64,000 nucleotides of DNA, taken from contig NW_019091515.1 of assembly GCF_001949145.1 (NCBI RefSeq), positions 157,926 through 221,925 on the forward strand, given 5' to 3'. Numbering within the stretch: position 1 is the stretch's first letter; each line of letters opens with the position of its first letter. The translations under genes and the position numbers were made by a program. This DNA comes from Acanthaster planci (lineage: Eukaryota; Echinodermata; Asteroidea; Valvatida; Acanthasteridae). The notes under the pieces are model-generated. The model ran no database searches. It worked only from the letters and a program-made list of their open reading frames with translations, and had not been told where the DNA came from. Shown here one piece after another: positions 43,301 to 62,419 of the stretch.

Positions 43301-46300
43301 AACTGTGTACATGTCAGCACGTAATCTAGCTACCTGGATTTCAAGCAACGTACCATACATGTGAAAGTCAGAATTGGGCATGCACAACACACTGTAGGCC
43401 TTTTGTGCTGTGAAACCTCTTTTTCAGAAATAAGAGAAAATTACACAAATGTGAGGTTACACTTGATTACTCAACATTTATTTGATATAAACAGTTTTTC
43501 TGGCTGGTCTTGTATCACATTCTGTGTAATCATGCACATATGTATTGTGTAGTGGGGCATATTCCAAGGGTGAATTCCCAACCATCACCGCATACATTCA
43601 AAATGGCCTTCAAGGCAAATAAGATGATTGGTGACTTACATGTAAGCGGTTGTGCACGACTTCATAGAAAATCCCTAGCTCAGCATACACCTGCAGTAAT
43701 GATTTGTCAAGCCAGGCCCTCCAAGGGTGGAGAATGAAATATTTAAGAGTCCATCACTAGACGCAATGCTGAAGTTTGTTTAGTCATGCTGCTGAAGGTC
43801 ATTCCACACTAATAAAGCCGATAATGAGTCTTAAAGGGTTTTAGCAAAACCAATTTTTGAAGGAGTCATCTATGGATGACTCGAGCCTAATTAACAACTG
43901 CACACAGAATGCATTGAAGTGACAAGATTTAAAACAGCCAGTGAAGTAATCCCTGCATGATGAGGACATGTATCAAAAACTCTTCCAAGACTGGAAAGTG
44001 GCAAAGTGGCAAAACCTATCAAGTATATTTCCTCTGCAATAACAAATTCTTAATTGGAATGAAATCTGCTTGTCGTAATCCCTTCATCAGCTCTGATGCA
44101 TCAACATCTTACCCTATCCCCCCCAAAAAAAATTTGAAAGCTTTAATGGGCAGAGCCGGAATGCCTTAATCAAAATCCCTTACAATAATATGATAATAAC
44201 GATATTGAATCTTCCGCAAGGAGATAGCCGGTATTAGATTCCTGGGGTAGTTGGGATTGTAATGGTTAAAACTGTTCAATTATCTTTCTTTAATGGACAT
44301 TACATTTTTTAAAAATTCCTTTTCAAAACATTTTCCCCTGGCATATGTGCCAATATAATCATCTAAGAAAGTGCCATCAAGCGCATTAATTTTAAACCTG
44401 CCTTCCAGAAAGCATGCTCCAATGAAACTTGCTTGCACAGGAAAAAAAGAATGTCAAAAAACTGTGGTAATTCTTCATTTCTGGCCCTTAAGGAAGTCCC
44501 CTAGGCAAACTGGCCGATATCTTTCTTAGAACTGACTTGAAAACGAGGGATTACCCCTAAACCTCACAGATCCTTTCAAATCTCCCTGAAGGTTTGTAAG
44601 ATTATGCAGGATAGAACTCAAGGAGATTAGATCTTGGTCACCAGTGGTGTATCCACTAAGGGGCAGAGGGGGAAAGTTGCCCCCACCCCCAAAAGAAATT
44701 GGCCAATTTTTTTTAGCAACTGAAAGTACCAAATTTTCGAAATGCTACTTCACCTTTCTGGGGGGGGGATTTCTTTAGGATGATAAGAACTGGACCCTTA
44801 CTTAAAAAAAAATCCTATTCTGCCCCTCCCAACTCAAAACCTGGATATCCTAAACCTCTGTCCACTATTAAGTTTTAACGTACACTGTGCAGGAATTGGT
44901 GCCCCTCAAAAGTCAAAACGCATAGAGTCTGCTGTTTGCTTCAAACACAGTGGAGAATTTTCGATGAACTGAGGAAGGTTGCCATGGAAACAAATACCTT
45001 GGAAGTCAGGGCTCAGACTGGTAAACTACACGTTTGTATTCAGGTCAATCCCCTCTCATTCCACACATTTCTGACAAACAAGCTTCAATGATATTATTTG
45101 TGCTCATAAAATGTTTTCAAAATCTACAGCTGTAAAGGTAATAGTACACACTGCACAGCTTGACTGAAAACACAACTGGCCTCTGAATTTCACATCTCAA
45201 ACGACAACAATGTAACGAAATGACAAGGTGTGAGTTTCCCTAATCCGCTGGATCATTCTGGAAGCTCTGTAGGGCCTTCGACAAATCCACTACGACGGCC
45301 CAACACAGCAAAATAGCTTAGCTCCCCTTCCCTTCGTGAAAAATCTGTCCGGTTTCGCCGTGATCAATGACGTTTACTGTCCTCCTTTCATCGCCAACTG
45401 CTCAAGTGGGGATTATAATAAGGTATTGTCGGCATTGTCTTCCGTTCAGGAACGGTCGGACAGTGCTCCCACTGTCCCCTTTTGGGATTGGGGCGGCGCT
45501 TTTAAAGGCCCAACATGATCGGTCGGCCAGAGAGCAACAATGGGTCGATAAGGACGGGCCCAAACTGGACAACAATGGGGGGAAGGCCACGTTTTTGGAA
45601 TTGCTGTTTTTTCCCCCTCCCCAACGGGTTATTCAAGGGGGTCATTGATGGGTTTGGAGAGTTACTCTTGACGGATGTTGGAAAGAATCAACTTCAACAA
45701 ATTACGGAATAGAGGAGCCCTATAGATTGCAGGGGCTGCAAAAAAAGCCATAAAGCCTGTTTCAAATCAACCACAAATAAATAACTTCAAATTTTAAACT
45801 GCAAGTCAAGAAGGGTGTGCATACATTTCCATGTAAGGTCGGGAGCAATGTCTTGTTCCAACTTCTAACAGTTTTTCCTCATTTATGAAAAGAACCATTC
45901 TTGGAAAATGGAGGCACAGCTTAGTAATAGCACAGGATACCCTGTCTAGTGTAACCATGGACGAATGGTCCCACCAATGGAATGCAAATTTAATCACAGG
46001 CCTTTTTTTTTTAAGTCGATGAGCAAAAAGTATGGTGTATTTCTTGTAGTAAAAAAAATTGGTTACCGGGCATGATGTCACAGATATACACATATGCTAC
46101 TGATCTCAGCTGGGCTTTGTTACATATTTTCCACTTGGCAACTCTATAGATTTAGGCTCTGGTGACTGGATAACATGCAGGTCTAATAGTTGATGGAAAT
46201 GACAATACAACAAAAAAGTAAGTTTAAAATAAATAAAAAGTGACTCTTTTTACTTGGTATTCTGAGAAGTACCATTGGCATTTTGTGTACTATTCTAGTT

Positions 46301-49099
46301 CAGCTAGCTTGGATAATAAAATGATTTTAGAAAAGAGATTGAACATGAGCACTTCAGTAATTAAATTCACATAGCCATAATATCGTAAACCTCACAAGGG
46401 GGTTGTCAAAAATTGGCAATGCCACCAAATATAGTGAGCCACTGAACTCAGGAGTGTCAGCAGGGGCCCAAAAGCCACACGGGAATAGGAAATTTTTCCC
46501 AAGAGAAACACAAAGCCCAACCCTCGCCTGTGCAATAGGTGTAAAACTCGTCAACTTTTCAACAATTCGGGTACACTCGCCTCAACCGGAGCAGAAAGTT
46601 CCCCCTGCCAGCACAATGCCGGCAGTTGTTTGGCAGTAAATACAGGGTGGTGTGGGACTATAAAATGCCCAGCGTTGCACTTTTGTCAATGCCCGTTCTA
46701 CTTTCAAACTATAAATCTTCTAACCTAGAAACTGCACCGAAGCCAATATATATGCCAAAATACAAAATAAAAACCGAAGAGAAGTACCACTAAATTTCAG
46801 GCAAAATATAGCCACAAAACTGGAAAGAGTAAATGAAACTCCCAGCCAGTAGACTATACATTTGACAAGAGTTTAGACATGAGAAGAATCCTCGCATCTG
46901 GATCAAGATTCTACAGGCCTGTATTATAGTTTTATGTGCCATTTGAAGTCCCCTACATTTACCAAGACAACACTCATTGCCAGACTCTGTTTCACCAGGC
47001 CATTTCTGGCATTTATCGGCTCCACAAGATCTTTCAAAATCCACCCTATCTGAGGATTTTGCAGGACTTAGCCAATACTCACTCTGTCTCCATACAGGGG
47101 TACACCGTGGATGCCCCTCTAAAGATGAACTGATAGACAATGGTGGATTTTGAAAGCTTTAGGAAAGTTCCAAACAAAAATTCCCTCGTCGTTTGTGAGT
47201 GCAGAAGATGTGAGGGACTGGACTAGGTGGATGGCCATCATAGGAGGAGCCAAGGCCAACCCAGCGCAAACTGGACGACAGCCATAAAATGGACAATGAT
47301 GATGCAATGAGTTAAAAGCCTCCTTTTGCAGTAACTACAGTCTAAAGTTTTTCCCACTTGATTTGCTACAGTAGACAGATATATAGGGGCTTTTGACTGA
47401 TTTTGACAGAACAACTTTGTCAAGAAAGCATCTTTGCATAGGAGGGATTAAATTAACGGAATGAAAACAGAACGGTACTGTACAAATCAAAAGTTCACGC
47501 AGTAAATTACTAACAGATAATAATTTTCAAACCCTGGTCAAGACCAACCACACTTCTCAGCTAGACTTGTCTCTTTATCTGCCATCTTCTTGCTCAACAG
47601 AAGCAAAGAAAAATGACCTCCAGCAACGATTAACTGATAATCCTGGCTGGAAGCCAGAATTTAATCCTTCTGAAACCAAATCAAATCTGGTATTAAAGAG
47701 TGCAGCTGTCTGAAGAAGGACTGTAAAGCTATTTCATACAGGAAGGAGACACACCTGCAGACCTGAGTGCCTACCAGTATACGGGATGCATGAGTGCTAT
47801 TGACAAGGGCCTGTGTGTGTGTACACTTTAGGCTTCAGGGGAAAACTGCACACTTTGTAGGGCAACAGGGCTGGAAGTGACAAGTCTGAACAAGTTTGGG
47901 GTTGGAAACAAGAGCAAAATATCAAAGAACGGCTTCAGCAGCATAGAGTTCAGTGTGCCACAATTTGATGATCAAAGGATTTGTACATGTAGTCTAAGCT
48001 TATGACGCCAAAGAAGGGGATGCTTACATAAACCAATCACAGATTCGCCACATCCTCCAAATGAACTGTGGCCTTGTCATCGTACTAACTGCACGATATG
48101 ACAACCAGAATTTATGCTGAACAAATGGCAAGCTACATGTACATAATTCAAACACCGTTTTGACGTCATCAGTTTGGTGATCATGCACTGTGACTACACT
48201 GACTTAACCAAAAATGACAACAAAATTGACTGTGCCCCCAAGCACAATGCAATGCCCCAGCAGAGTGGAAGGACACAGTGTTGAAGTGGAAATTGAAACG
48301 CAACAATTCAAAATCAGTGTGTTTAAAGTCAATGGGAAAAGCAATCAACCCTGCACATATACTAATATTAATGCAAAACAGAAACAGATTCGCCATAGTA
48401 CAGTATGTGAATCATGTATACCCCATACAGAACTAGTTATTGGGGTAAGTTATGCTAATTTTTGCCAGAAGATTCTATAATTCAGTACCATCCAAATATT
48501 CACTGATAACTGATTAATGGAGGGCAATGATATATTGAGTGTTATGTGTTATTGACACTTAACTTTAAACAAAACAAAAAAAATCTGCATCATTTTACCA
48601 TAACAAAATGTATCTCATAACCTTTTAAAGTGGCCAAATATGGCATCATTGTTAAAAATATTACATAATTTTAAAAACTCATTTAATGATAAATGACCGA
48701 AGACAAATATCTCAATACTCATGTAGGCCGACTCCTGAACATGAGGGAATTGCCACTCCCATTGGATCACTAAACTTCAGCGTACCACCCCCCTCAAATA
48801 CAAACATGACAATTTGTACATCATTAACAAATTAAAATGACACATAATGACAAGGGAATCCAACAAGTTCAGCTGTTGTGCAACTTCACAACCCCGAAAA
48901 CCACTGATCATAAATCAAATGCCCACAACAAACCCACAGGAAGATGGAAATCTTACCTGAGATACTCCTGCAAACAGGTGTCGCAGTAGTGGTGACCGCA
49001 CGTGGTGATCTGCACCGGCGCATTCATCGGCAGCCGGCACAGCGGGCAAATGTACTGCCGCGCTACCTTCTCGTGAAAACGAAACTTGTGCCCCGGCAT
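1183..49099 (-). CDS. TRAF4: TRAF4 orthologue, exons 1-6 (3' part beyond left edge)
   Basis: This gene encodes a TNF-receptor-associated factor, a RING E3 ligase and adaptor of receptor signalling, cell polarity and junctions. Six exons join in frame: 49099-48957, 16142-16091, 12359-12255, 4210-4052, 3453-3292 and 1338-1183, giving 259 residues. The RING has ligands Cys18, Cys21, Cys34, His36, Cys39, Cys42, Cys54 and Asp57, the same spacing as human TRAF4, including the Asp in the last position. TRAF-type zinc fingers follow from about residue 75 to 259. Diagnostic strings include VFECPEDRLPLDYAK, FCENKCGA and the end SGCKHR-like GCKHR. TRAF4 is favoured over TRAF2, 3, 5 and 6 by the MPG start, the number of fingers and the collinear match. 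Intron 1 is phase 2 and introns 2-5 are phase 0. The coiled coil and MATH domain are not in the window. The start ATG has GCC before it. Confidence 0.95.
1339..3291. other. TRAF4 intron 5
   Basis: The intron holds one 495-bp dispersed repeat (1690-2184). The remainder shows no gene. Confidence 0.85.
1690..2184. mobile_element. dispersed TIR element, copy 1
   Basis: The element starts CAGGCCTGTCGGCTGGGG and ends with the inverted form of CAGGCCTGTTGCCTG, next to a second G/C tract. Copy 2 lies at 30013-30459 in the same orientation. The two align over almost all their length, with two gaps: copy 1 has a duplicated GTAATATTC block near 1800 and about 37 extra bases near 1945. It has no protein-coding capacity, so it is a non-autonomous DNA transposon (MITE). 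No clear target duplication is seen. Confidence 0.75.
3292..3453 (-). CDS. TRAF4: TRAF4 coding exon 5: zinc fingers
   Basis: The exon encodes 54 residues (154-207), from HHTGRCQLEVVF to KEFIFDTLQ. The segment FCENKCGAQLQRRYINSH is almost the same as in vertebrate TRAF4. The acceptor ends TTGCAG and the donor is CAG then GTAAGG. Both ends are phase 0. Confidence 0.95.
3454..4051. other. TRAF4 intron 4
   Basis: About half of this short intron is a degenerate CCAAT-containing repeat (3694-4019). No exon is seen apart from the flanking ones. Confidence 0.85.
3694..4019. repeat. degenerate minisatellite with AGCCAATCCAC / CTAGCCAAT units
   Basis: Variants of CAACCAGCCAATCCACAGG recur, clearest at 3766-3830, and more decayed copies such as CTAGCCAATG, AGTAGCCATTTCAC and CACTAGCCAG continue to the exon 4 donor flank. 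Confidence 0.65.
4052..4210 (-). CDS. TRAF4: TRAF4 coding exon 4: zinc fingers
   Basis: The exon encodes 53 residues (101-153), from PHLESCAYNM to GQFPGQRMD. It includes HRQFDCPKRNSTCEFCGG, a TRAF-type Cys/His finger signature. The acceptor ends TTGTAG and the donor is GAT then GTAAGG. Both ends are phase 0. Confidence 0.95.
5311..5335. repeat. poly-A / CA simple repeat
   Basis: A run of ten A bases continues into an ACACAC tract. Confidence 0.9.
6240..6362 (+). mobile_element. possible LINE-like 3' tail
   Basis: A T-rich segment ends in GCAATTTCCCTTGCTG and then an ATAA-type tandem tail (AATAAATAAATAAA). This layout resembles the 3' end of L2/CR1-type retroposons. No reverse transcriptase frame precedes it, so this is weak. 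Confidence 0.3.
12255..12359 (-). CDS. TRAF4: TRAF4 coding exon 3: linker and first TRAF zinc finger start
   Basis: The exon encodes 35 residues (66-100), from IYPDDKMSEE to KLKILK. The segment VRCSFYKDGCKWMDK is the first half of a TRAF-type zinc finger. The acceptor is TCTGACAG and the donor is AAG then GTGAGA. Both ends are phase 0. Confidence 0.94.
12360..16090. other. TRAF4 intron 2
   Basis: No gene is recognised. The intron has a foldback sequence at 14617-14698 and a segment at about 13900-14345 with little simple repeat and an ATTTGCAT octamer near 14350. Confidence 0.75.
14617..14698. repeat. 82-base foldback (stem-loop)
   Basis: CTCTTGCCTAGAGCTAGG on the left pairs with CCTAGCCGTAGCTCTGGAAGAG on the right with small bulges. 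An inner stem CTCCAC/GTGGAG closes a 9-base loop. It may be a palindromic MITE or a hairpin RNA; the sequence alone does not say. Confidence 0.55.
16091..16142 (-). CDS. TRAF4: TRAF4 coding exon 2: end of the RING finger
   Basis: This 52-base exon completes Ser48 and then encodes AGVFECPEDRLPLDYAK (residues 49-65), with RING ligands Cys54 and Asp57. The acceptor is a pyrimidine tract ending CTGCAG and the donor is AAG then GTAAGT. It matches human TRAF4 closely and is too short to be found as an open frame alone. Confidence 0.95.
18487..18585. repeat. dispersed repeat, copy A
   Basis: CACTTGATTTGCCACAGTA, then GGGGTCATTTGACTGATTTT and a CTTTG-rich end match copy B at 47355-47440 with scattered changes and one small gap. 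The similarity may extend upstream to about 18455. Confidence 0.65.
20006..20195. repeat. two-copy tandem duplication, about 94-bp unit
   Basis: TCATGTTCTTACAAAGTTGA starts at 20021 and again at 20115. In both copies CCCTTTTGCAG, an A tract and ACGGAACAAAATTTA follow. The copies differ at a few bases and in the length of the A tract. Confidence 0.85.
28091..28105. repeat. SINE target site duplication, left
   Basis: AATCTATTAAAATCT is identical to 28221-28235. Confidence 0.88.
28106..28220 (+). mobile_element. tRNA-derived SINE
   Basis: The body has RNA polymerase III box A (TAGCTCAGTAGGTAGAGC near 28133) and box B (GGTTCAAATCC near 28180) at tRNA spacing, then a short unique tail. It is flanked by perfect 15-bp direct repeats, AATCTATTAAAATCT, at 28091-28105 and 28221-28235. 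The anticodon-loop region lacks the invariant T33 and the T stem is mismatched, so it is a SINE, not a functional tRNA. Confidence 0.85.
28221..28235. repeat. SINE target site duplication, right
   Basis: AATCTATTAAAATCT is identical to 28091-28105. Confidence 0.88.
30013..30459. mobile_element. dispersed TIR element, copy 2
   Basis: This is the second copy of the element at 1690-2184, starting CAGGCCCGTAGGCTGGGG. The shared internal part includes TGACCACGATTCTGCATAT and the tract ending CCCCAGTCTCTGGT. It lies in TRAF4 intron 1. Confidence 0.75.
31409..31651. mobile_element. hAT-like MITE, 243 bp
   Basis: The left end CAGCGGCGTATCCA and the inverted right end CAGTGGCATATCCA form terminal inverted repeats of about 14 bp with two mismatches. 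The flanks GGCCTGGG (31401-31408) and GACCTGGG (31652-31659) are an 8-bp target duplication with one change. The inside has long G and C tracts and no protein frame. Confidence 0.75.
34438..34740. repeat. 21-bp minisatellite, ATTGGCTAGTGATGACTTG-type unit
   Basis: Thirteen recognisable units carry ATTGGCTAG or a one-base variant, followed by TGATGAC-type spacers of variable length. A decayed unit follows. The minus strand reads CTAGCCAAT repeatedly. Confidence 0.9.
40816..40845. repeat. 11-bp perfect inverted repeat
   Basis: TTTTGAAACTC and GAGTTTCAAAA are separated by 8 bases. Confidence 0.8.
41659..41690. repeat. 13-bp perfect inverted repeat
   Basis: GTAATGTATTTGC and GCAAATACATTAC are separated by 6 bases. 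Confidence 0.85.
44642..44855. mobile_element. decayed relative of the hAT-like MITE
   Basis: The left end CAGTGGTGTATCCACTAAGG resembles that of the element at 31409. The right part, TGCCCCTCCC then CTGGATATCC, resembles its right end but the last bases have changed. No target duplication is seen. Confidence 0.45.
47355..47440. repeat. dispersed repeat, copy B
   Basis: CACTTGATTTGCTACAGTA and GGGGCTTTTGACTGATTTTG match copy A at 18487-18585 in the same orientation. Confidence 0.65.
48957..49099 (-). CDS. TRAF4: TRAF4 coding exon 1: start and most of the RING finger
   Basis: The exon gives 47 codons plus two bases. It starts MPGHKFRFHEKVARQYICPL and holds RING ligands Cys18, Cys21, Cys34, His36, Cys39 and Cys42. 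The donor reads CTCAG then GTAAGA, so the intron is phase 2. The first two RING cysteines fall at the same residue numbers as in human TRAF4, which supports this ATG. Confidence 0.96.
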
Positions 49100-49330
49100 G
49101 GCGACTGGCTTTATTTAACCAAAATCCTCCTCCTCAGATGTTTCTGTATTTTCGAATGAAGGATCGAGTACAAATCTTCGGTAGGTATGGACAGAGTTCA
49201 GGGAGTCAGCGAGTGGCGAACGAAACCGATTCAACCACTTGACAGCAGTCACACATCACCACCGAATGCCGTCCACTATATGCGAAAACAGCTGATTTTC
49301 GCTGCATGCATGCTTCGTGCATAATGCATT
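49100..49330 (-). promoter_or_regulatory. TRAF4: likely TRAF4 5' UTR and promoter region
   Basis: This is the sequence just upstream of the TRAF4 ATG. A weak TATA-like CATATAG on the minus strand lies near 49275-49281, about 180 bases upstream, beside an E-box CAGCTG. The placement comes only from gene position. Confidence 0.3.
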
Positions 49331-52300
49331 GCAGTGCGCGAATGCAATGGCATATCGGAATCTATATCACATACTTCATGTGTTTTTCGGCTGGCTCAAG
49401 AAAGTCGTGTAAGGGGTCTAATTTTTTTTTATTTTTGAAAAGTACAATCGTAGTAGTTGTCAGAACAACTTCTGTTCATTTGAAGACCAAATTTATACCC
49501 ACCAAAAACATGAAGAACTTTGACATGAACTACATGTTCTGCCAAAGCACCACGTGCAGGTTGTTTTGTTATCGCTCACTGGTCAACCCGCGTGCATTCG
49601 GACCGTTCCATTCTGGCAGGTGTAGCGTAAATGGAAGAGAATGTAAAGTATATCTGGGGAAAATAATCTTAATACCTGACCCCTGTGGCTCATTACAGAT
49701 GAATTGCCTTGTTCGAGTGAACATCTGCTGGTTCGGTATTTCGTAAGGGTAGAAAGTCCTGAGATTACGAAGTAATGGCGGTTTTTGTTTGACTGATCAA
49801 AGGGGGGTGTACATATGTTACGCAAAATGTAAAAAATTGGCTTTCGCGATTGTGAAGGAATAAAAAAACACGACAAACAAGAAATATTCGTTTTAACAGC
49901 TGATGTTTGTCGTCTGTTTATACTTCAATGATCAAACCACCGTCGCCGTATTTTTTTATCTTTGCTGTCACATGTCAGTCTCGTCAGCGCTGGCGATCGA
50001 TATAAGTTTGAGAAGTCTAACCGCAGATTACCAGACTGGCGTGACAAAAAAGCTACCCTGGAATTTCGAGAGGGGTTAGCGATGGAAAAACAAGTTAAAG
50101 ACAACATCCACAAACCGTGAGAAAATATTGGCATAAATGAATTCAGTTGTATGCTAATTTCCACGGGTGTGTCTGTAAGGGCGGATCCAGAATAATTTTT
50201 TTTTGGGGGGGGAGCTTGTTTGGGGGAGAAGAAACTTCCCATTTCGCTCATTCTTTTACCAAAAATTTGCTCCGGGGGAGCCTGATCGTTCCCCCCCCCC
50301 ATTCGCCCTTTAGAGTGTCTGTGTCCGTTTTCGTGATGTGTCCATCAGAAGGTCCCATCATTAACACGGTTTTCATAACTTGCAACAATTAAGTAGGGCA
50401 TGGATTACCACCAAAGAAGAAGGAAAAAATGAATTTTATTTCACAAAAGCAATTAATATACAGGCTACAGCGACAGAAGCAGCCGCAATTGAGCAACAGT
50501 TATAAGCGACACCAACCATCGCCGCGGCCACTCCAAAGCCGCAGCCAAAGCACGCTAGTGACTAAGCACGCCAGAAGAACCAAATATTACGGGCTTTCAG
50601 CAGCCACACCAAGAAGTTTGCTGCACTAAAACAATATGAATGGCACGACAATTCAACTGCTTCTCCTTGACAATGTAGAGCTCGCCTTGAATTATAGACT
50701 AGGCCAGCCTTGATCACAGTTTATAGACTGAGACACGGGGAGCCTGTCATTTTCTTCCACCCACCCCCGTTCTGCTGAAGCATTCAACTTGGCCCTTTCC
50801 TCAACGAGGCAAACCATATTGACATTATTTCTTCTCTCCCAGGAGCGCTTCTGGTCGATCTCCAACCCTCTTTATTAGATACAGTGGGAGTAATATTTTG
50901 TGTAGTCGGCAGAAATATTGTGCTTTGTTTGTATCCAAATTCCCAACGGTTGACTATTTTTGTCTGTCCCGAATTCATGAGAAGCATGTGTAGTTTTGGC
51001 ACGGAACCACACGGGAAAACGCTAGGTTTATTTCGTACATTACCACTGACTTTATCAACAGAAACATTAATGACCGACAAAACCACAGCTTTGTTTTATA
51101 AGTCTCACTCCCCAGACGCAATTCTACCTTGGGTTCACTTTTGGATTTGGACAAGGAAGGCAATTGTCCATACAGGAATATCCCCCAGAGAAATGGGGAG
51201 GGAGCCTACAAGCATGACTCGAACTTACTGCCTACCACTGGGGGTTGAAAACTTGTCAAACAAAAACATGCAGGTTTCCACTTCAAGGAACCACGGGTGA
51301 CCACATAGACAAATTATTCCAGTTAGGTTTCAGATAATAAATCAAGCAGTACCAGAGCCGACAACAGCCACATAAAATCAGCCATTTAACTAAATTACTT
51401 CCATAAATTCCAGAAAACAAAGCAAAGTCTGACGTCTAGACGCAACGGAGAAGAGAAAATGCAATTCCCTAATGGATTGAAACACAACAAAGGCAGAGTA
51501 GAAACTGTTGAAAATCAAATGAGGGCCTGGCAAAAACACAGCTAGACAACAAGGAACATAAAAAATCCCAAATTGCTATCTTAAATTTGTGGGAGACATA
51601 AATCATCCTATACGGTGTCCGAGAACAACCATAAAGAATGCGTCCCCATTAATAGGGCCAAGCAATCATAGTGATGAATGGTTACACAAGGAGGGAGAAG
51701 CCCCCCCCCAAAAAAAATCATAACACTAACCAGAACTTATGCAAAATCTGACTGAAGCGTAGCAAATATTGATACAATATCAGTCGTGACATGAAGAGAC
51801 TAAGAGACTGACGTCAAAGCCAGAAGTAAACGTCGTTTATCATTTCATAAAGACAAGAGGCCTATGCAGGAATTGGAGAGTTTGTTCTTAAGGGAATGAA
51901 GACATGTGTTTGGGAACTATATATGTACATTATAAGAGTTGAATCACAGCCATGTCAGTCTAGAGACTGACAATGCGAAATTTGTTGGCTGCATCATGCA
52001 TAGTTGCGCACCATAAACTCATGCGGCGAGTTGAAACTAGTGTGATACGATGGACGATTACATTTGTGTTATTCGTTTCGATTTTCTCATTTTGCGGAAA
52101 CCACAATTTAACACGATTGTCTTCTTTGTTTAAATAACAAATTTATTACAAAGAAAATAAAATATTAAATCCAACCAGTTTAATTCAATTCCGATTTCCT
52201 TGTTCAGAAGCCAGTTTTGCAAACCTGCGGAGCCTGGGGTTGTAGAGGGTGCTGTTTAAACAACGATAAAAACTTCCAACGGAAATTGCTCAACAGAGGG

Positions 52301-53748
52301 CGGTGTTATTTCATTCACGAAAGGGCAGTCGAGGCGCTTTCTAGTTCTCGACAAAGAGTCGAGTTCGACATTCATCTGCTGCTGACCAATAAGCACAACC
52401 ATTCACAGAGACATGTCTGAAATAAATCCATCAGTTGTCATTTTAGCGGAGTGGACCGACACGAACTAGAGAAAGTCAAGGGATTTTTTTATTGCTCAAA
52501 TTGTAAGAAAAACTCTGATACAGTGTATTTGGAAAAAGTCCCGTAAACTTACAAAGAGCAAAGTGGTTAAAATGGCATTATACCTGACACTAATATTTAC
52601 AATACTTTTATTATTGTTTAACAAGTATCATTTTGATAAAATATCCCTTTGAAAACAGTATTATAAAGTGTTGTCGACTGTAAGTAAAATCTACGCGAAT
52701 ACGGGTATTTCACAATAGTGCACCTAACAAGATTTTCAACGCCTTGGTCAATCAAAATGCACGAAAATTAACTGTCGAGCCAATGCGCGTTTGGAAAGGG
52801 TCGACAGATTTCTTGCGTTGTAATTGGCCAACGCGTTGCACACACTTGAAGGTGCACTATTGTGAGTCACTTGTATTGTTACAATCTGGCAACTATACGG
52901 TTCTGAAAACGTGCAAGATATATTACGTTAAAAGTGTCATGAGTAGCGACTCTATACATACATCACCAAATAACACCATTATGTACACCACATCGAAATT
53001 CCAAAGCTTTAATTCTGAAATGGTTGTCGTTTCTTTTCGCATCCAACCCATACGAACACGAAGCTAGTTAGACATCAAAGAGCATAGCTGGTGTGGCAGG
53101 GCCCGACAAAATCTTATTGCCTTGCAACCAATAGTCTAAGTTGACATTTTAACCCTAAACAACTCCATACTCGGGGCATAATTTCTATGCACAGGAAAAG
53201 GTCAAAGTGTACCGACGAGGCGACCTAACTACTAACCCCAAGCACCGAATTTGTTTTCGCCTTTTACAAAAGGCAAAAACGCTTCCAGTCGGTACATGCC
53301 AGTTCTGCAAATATTGCCCTAGTGGAAATGTCAATAAACGTACTTGTAAGGTAAGTTTGAAGACAAGTTTCTCGTTTGTTGTAAATGAACGGCATCCCCT
53401 CATTAGATAGCCGCAGGGACATGGACGCAGCCTTTTCACTAACGATATACACGAACACAGAAACAACGAGCATTTAACTGCCTTTCCAAACTGTCAAGCA
53501 TCCTGCAGACATCAAATTAATTTAGAACATATGTGTAAAAATAAGGCAGCCGCCGTTTTTTGTGGGGGCGTTTCTGAGCCTGAAGTGCATTGCTTGTATT
53601 ACAGGCAAAGGTTTCTCTGTCCACCCAGTCGGCCCCACCAAATGCAAATCAGTAATGCTTGCTTGTTTTGTGAAAAAAAGGTTGGGGAATCTCTAAGGGA
53701 GAGCCTTATTTAGCTTCTACCAAGCAGGTATTTGAATATCTGAATATC
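49331..53748. other. intergenic region between metalloproteinase and TRAF4
   Basis: No gene is recognised; the frames of 138-146 codons have no known domain. It should hold the metalloproteinase 3' UTR. AATAAA on the minus strand occurs at 52612-52607 and again near 52140, so the polyadenylation site is uncertain. A small TIR element lies at 50177-50314. Confidence 0.6.
50177..50314. mobile_element. small TIR element, about 138 bp
   Basis: AAGGGCGGAT at 50177 is inverted at 50301-50310 (ATTCGCCCTT) with one mismatch. GTGTCTGT occurs at 50169-50176 and 50315-50322 as a possible 8-bp target duplication. The inside is G and C tracts. Confidence 0.5.

Positions 53749-62419
<8,671 letters not shown>

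Larger units (their letters stand above)
16143..48956. other. TRAF4 intron 1 (32.8 kb)
   Basis: The intron splits the RING domain between ligands six (Cys42) and seven (Cys54). No nested protein gene is supported; the longest frame (19578-20081, minus, 167 codons) has no recognisable domain. Repeats and mobile elements in it are listed separately. Confidence 0.8.

Noticed and set aside
49306-49746. 146-codon plus-strand frame upstream of TRAF4
   Set aside because: No recognisable domain; it starts in the probable TRAF4 promoter region.
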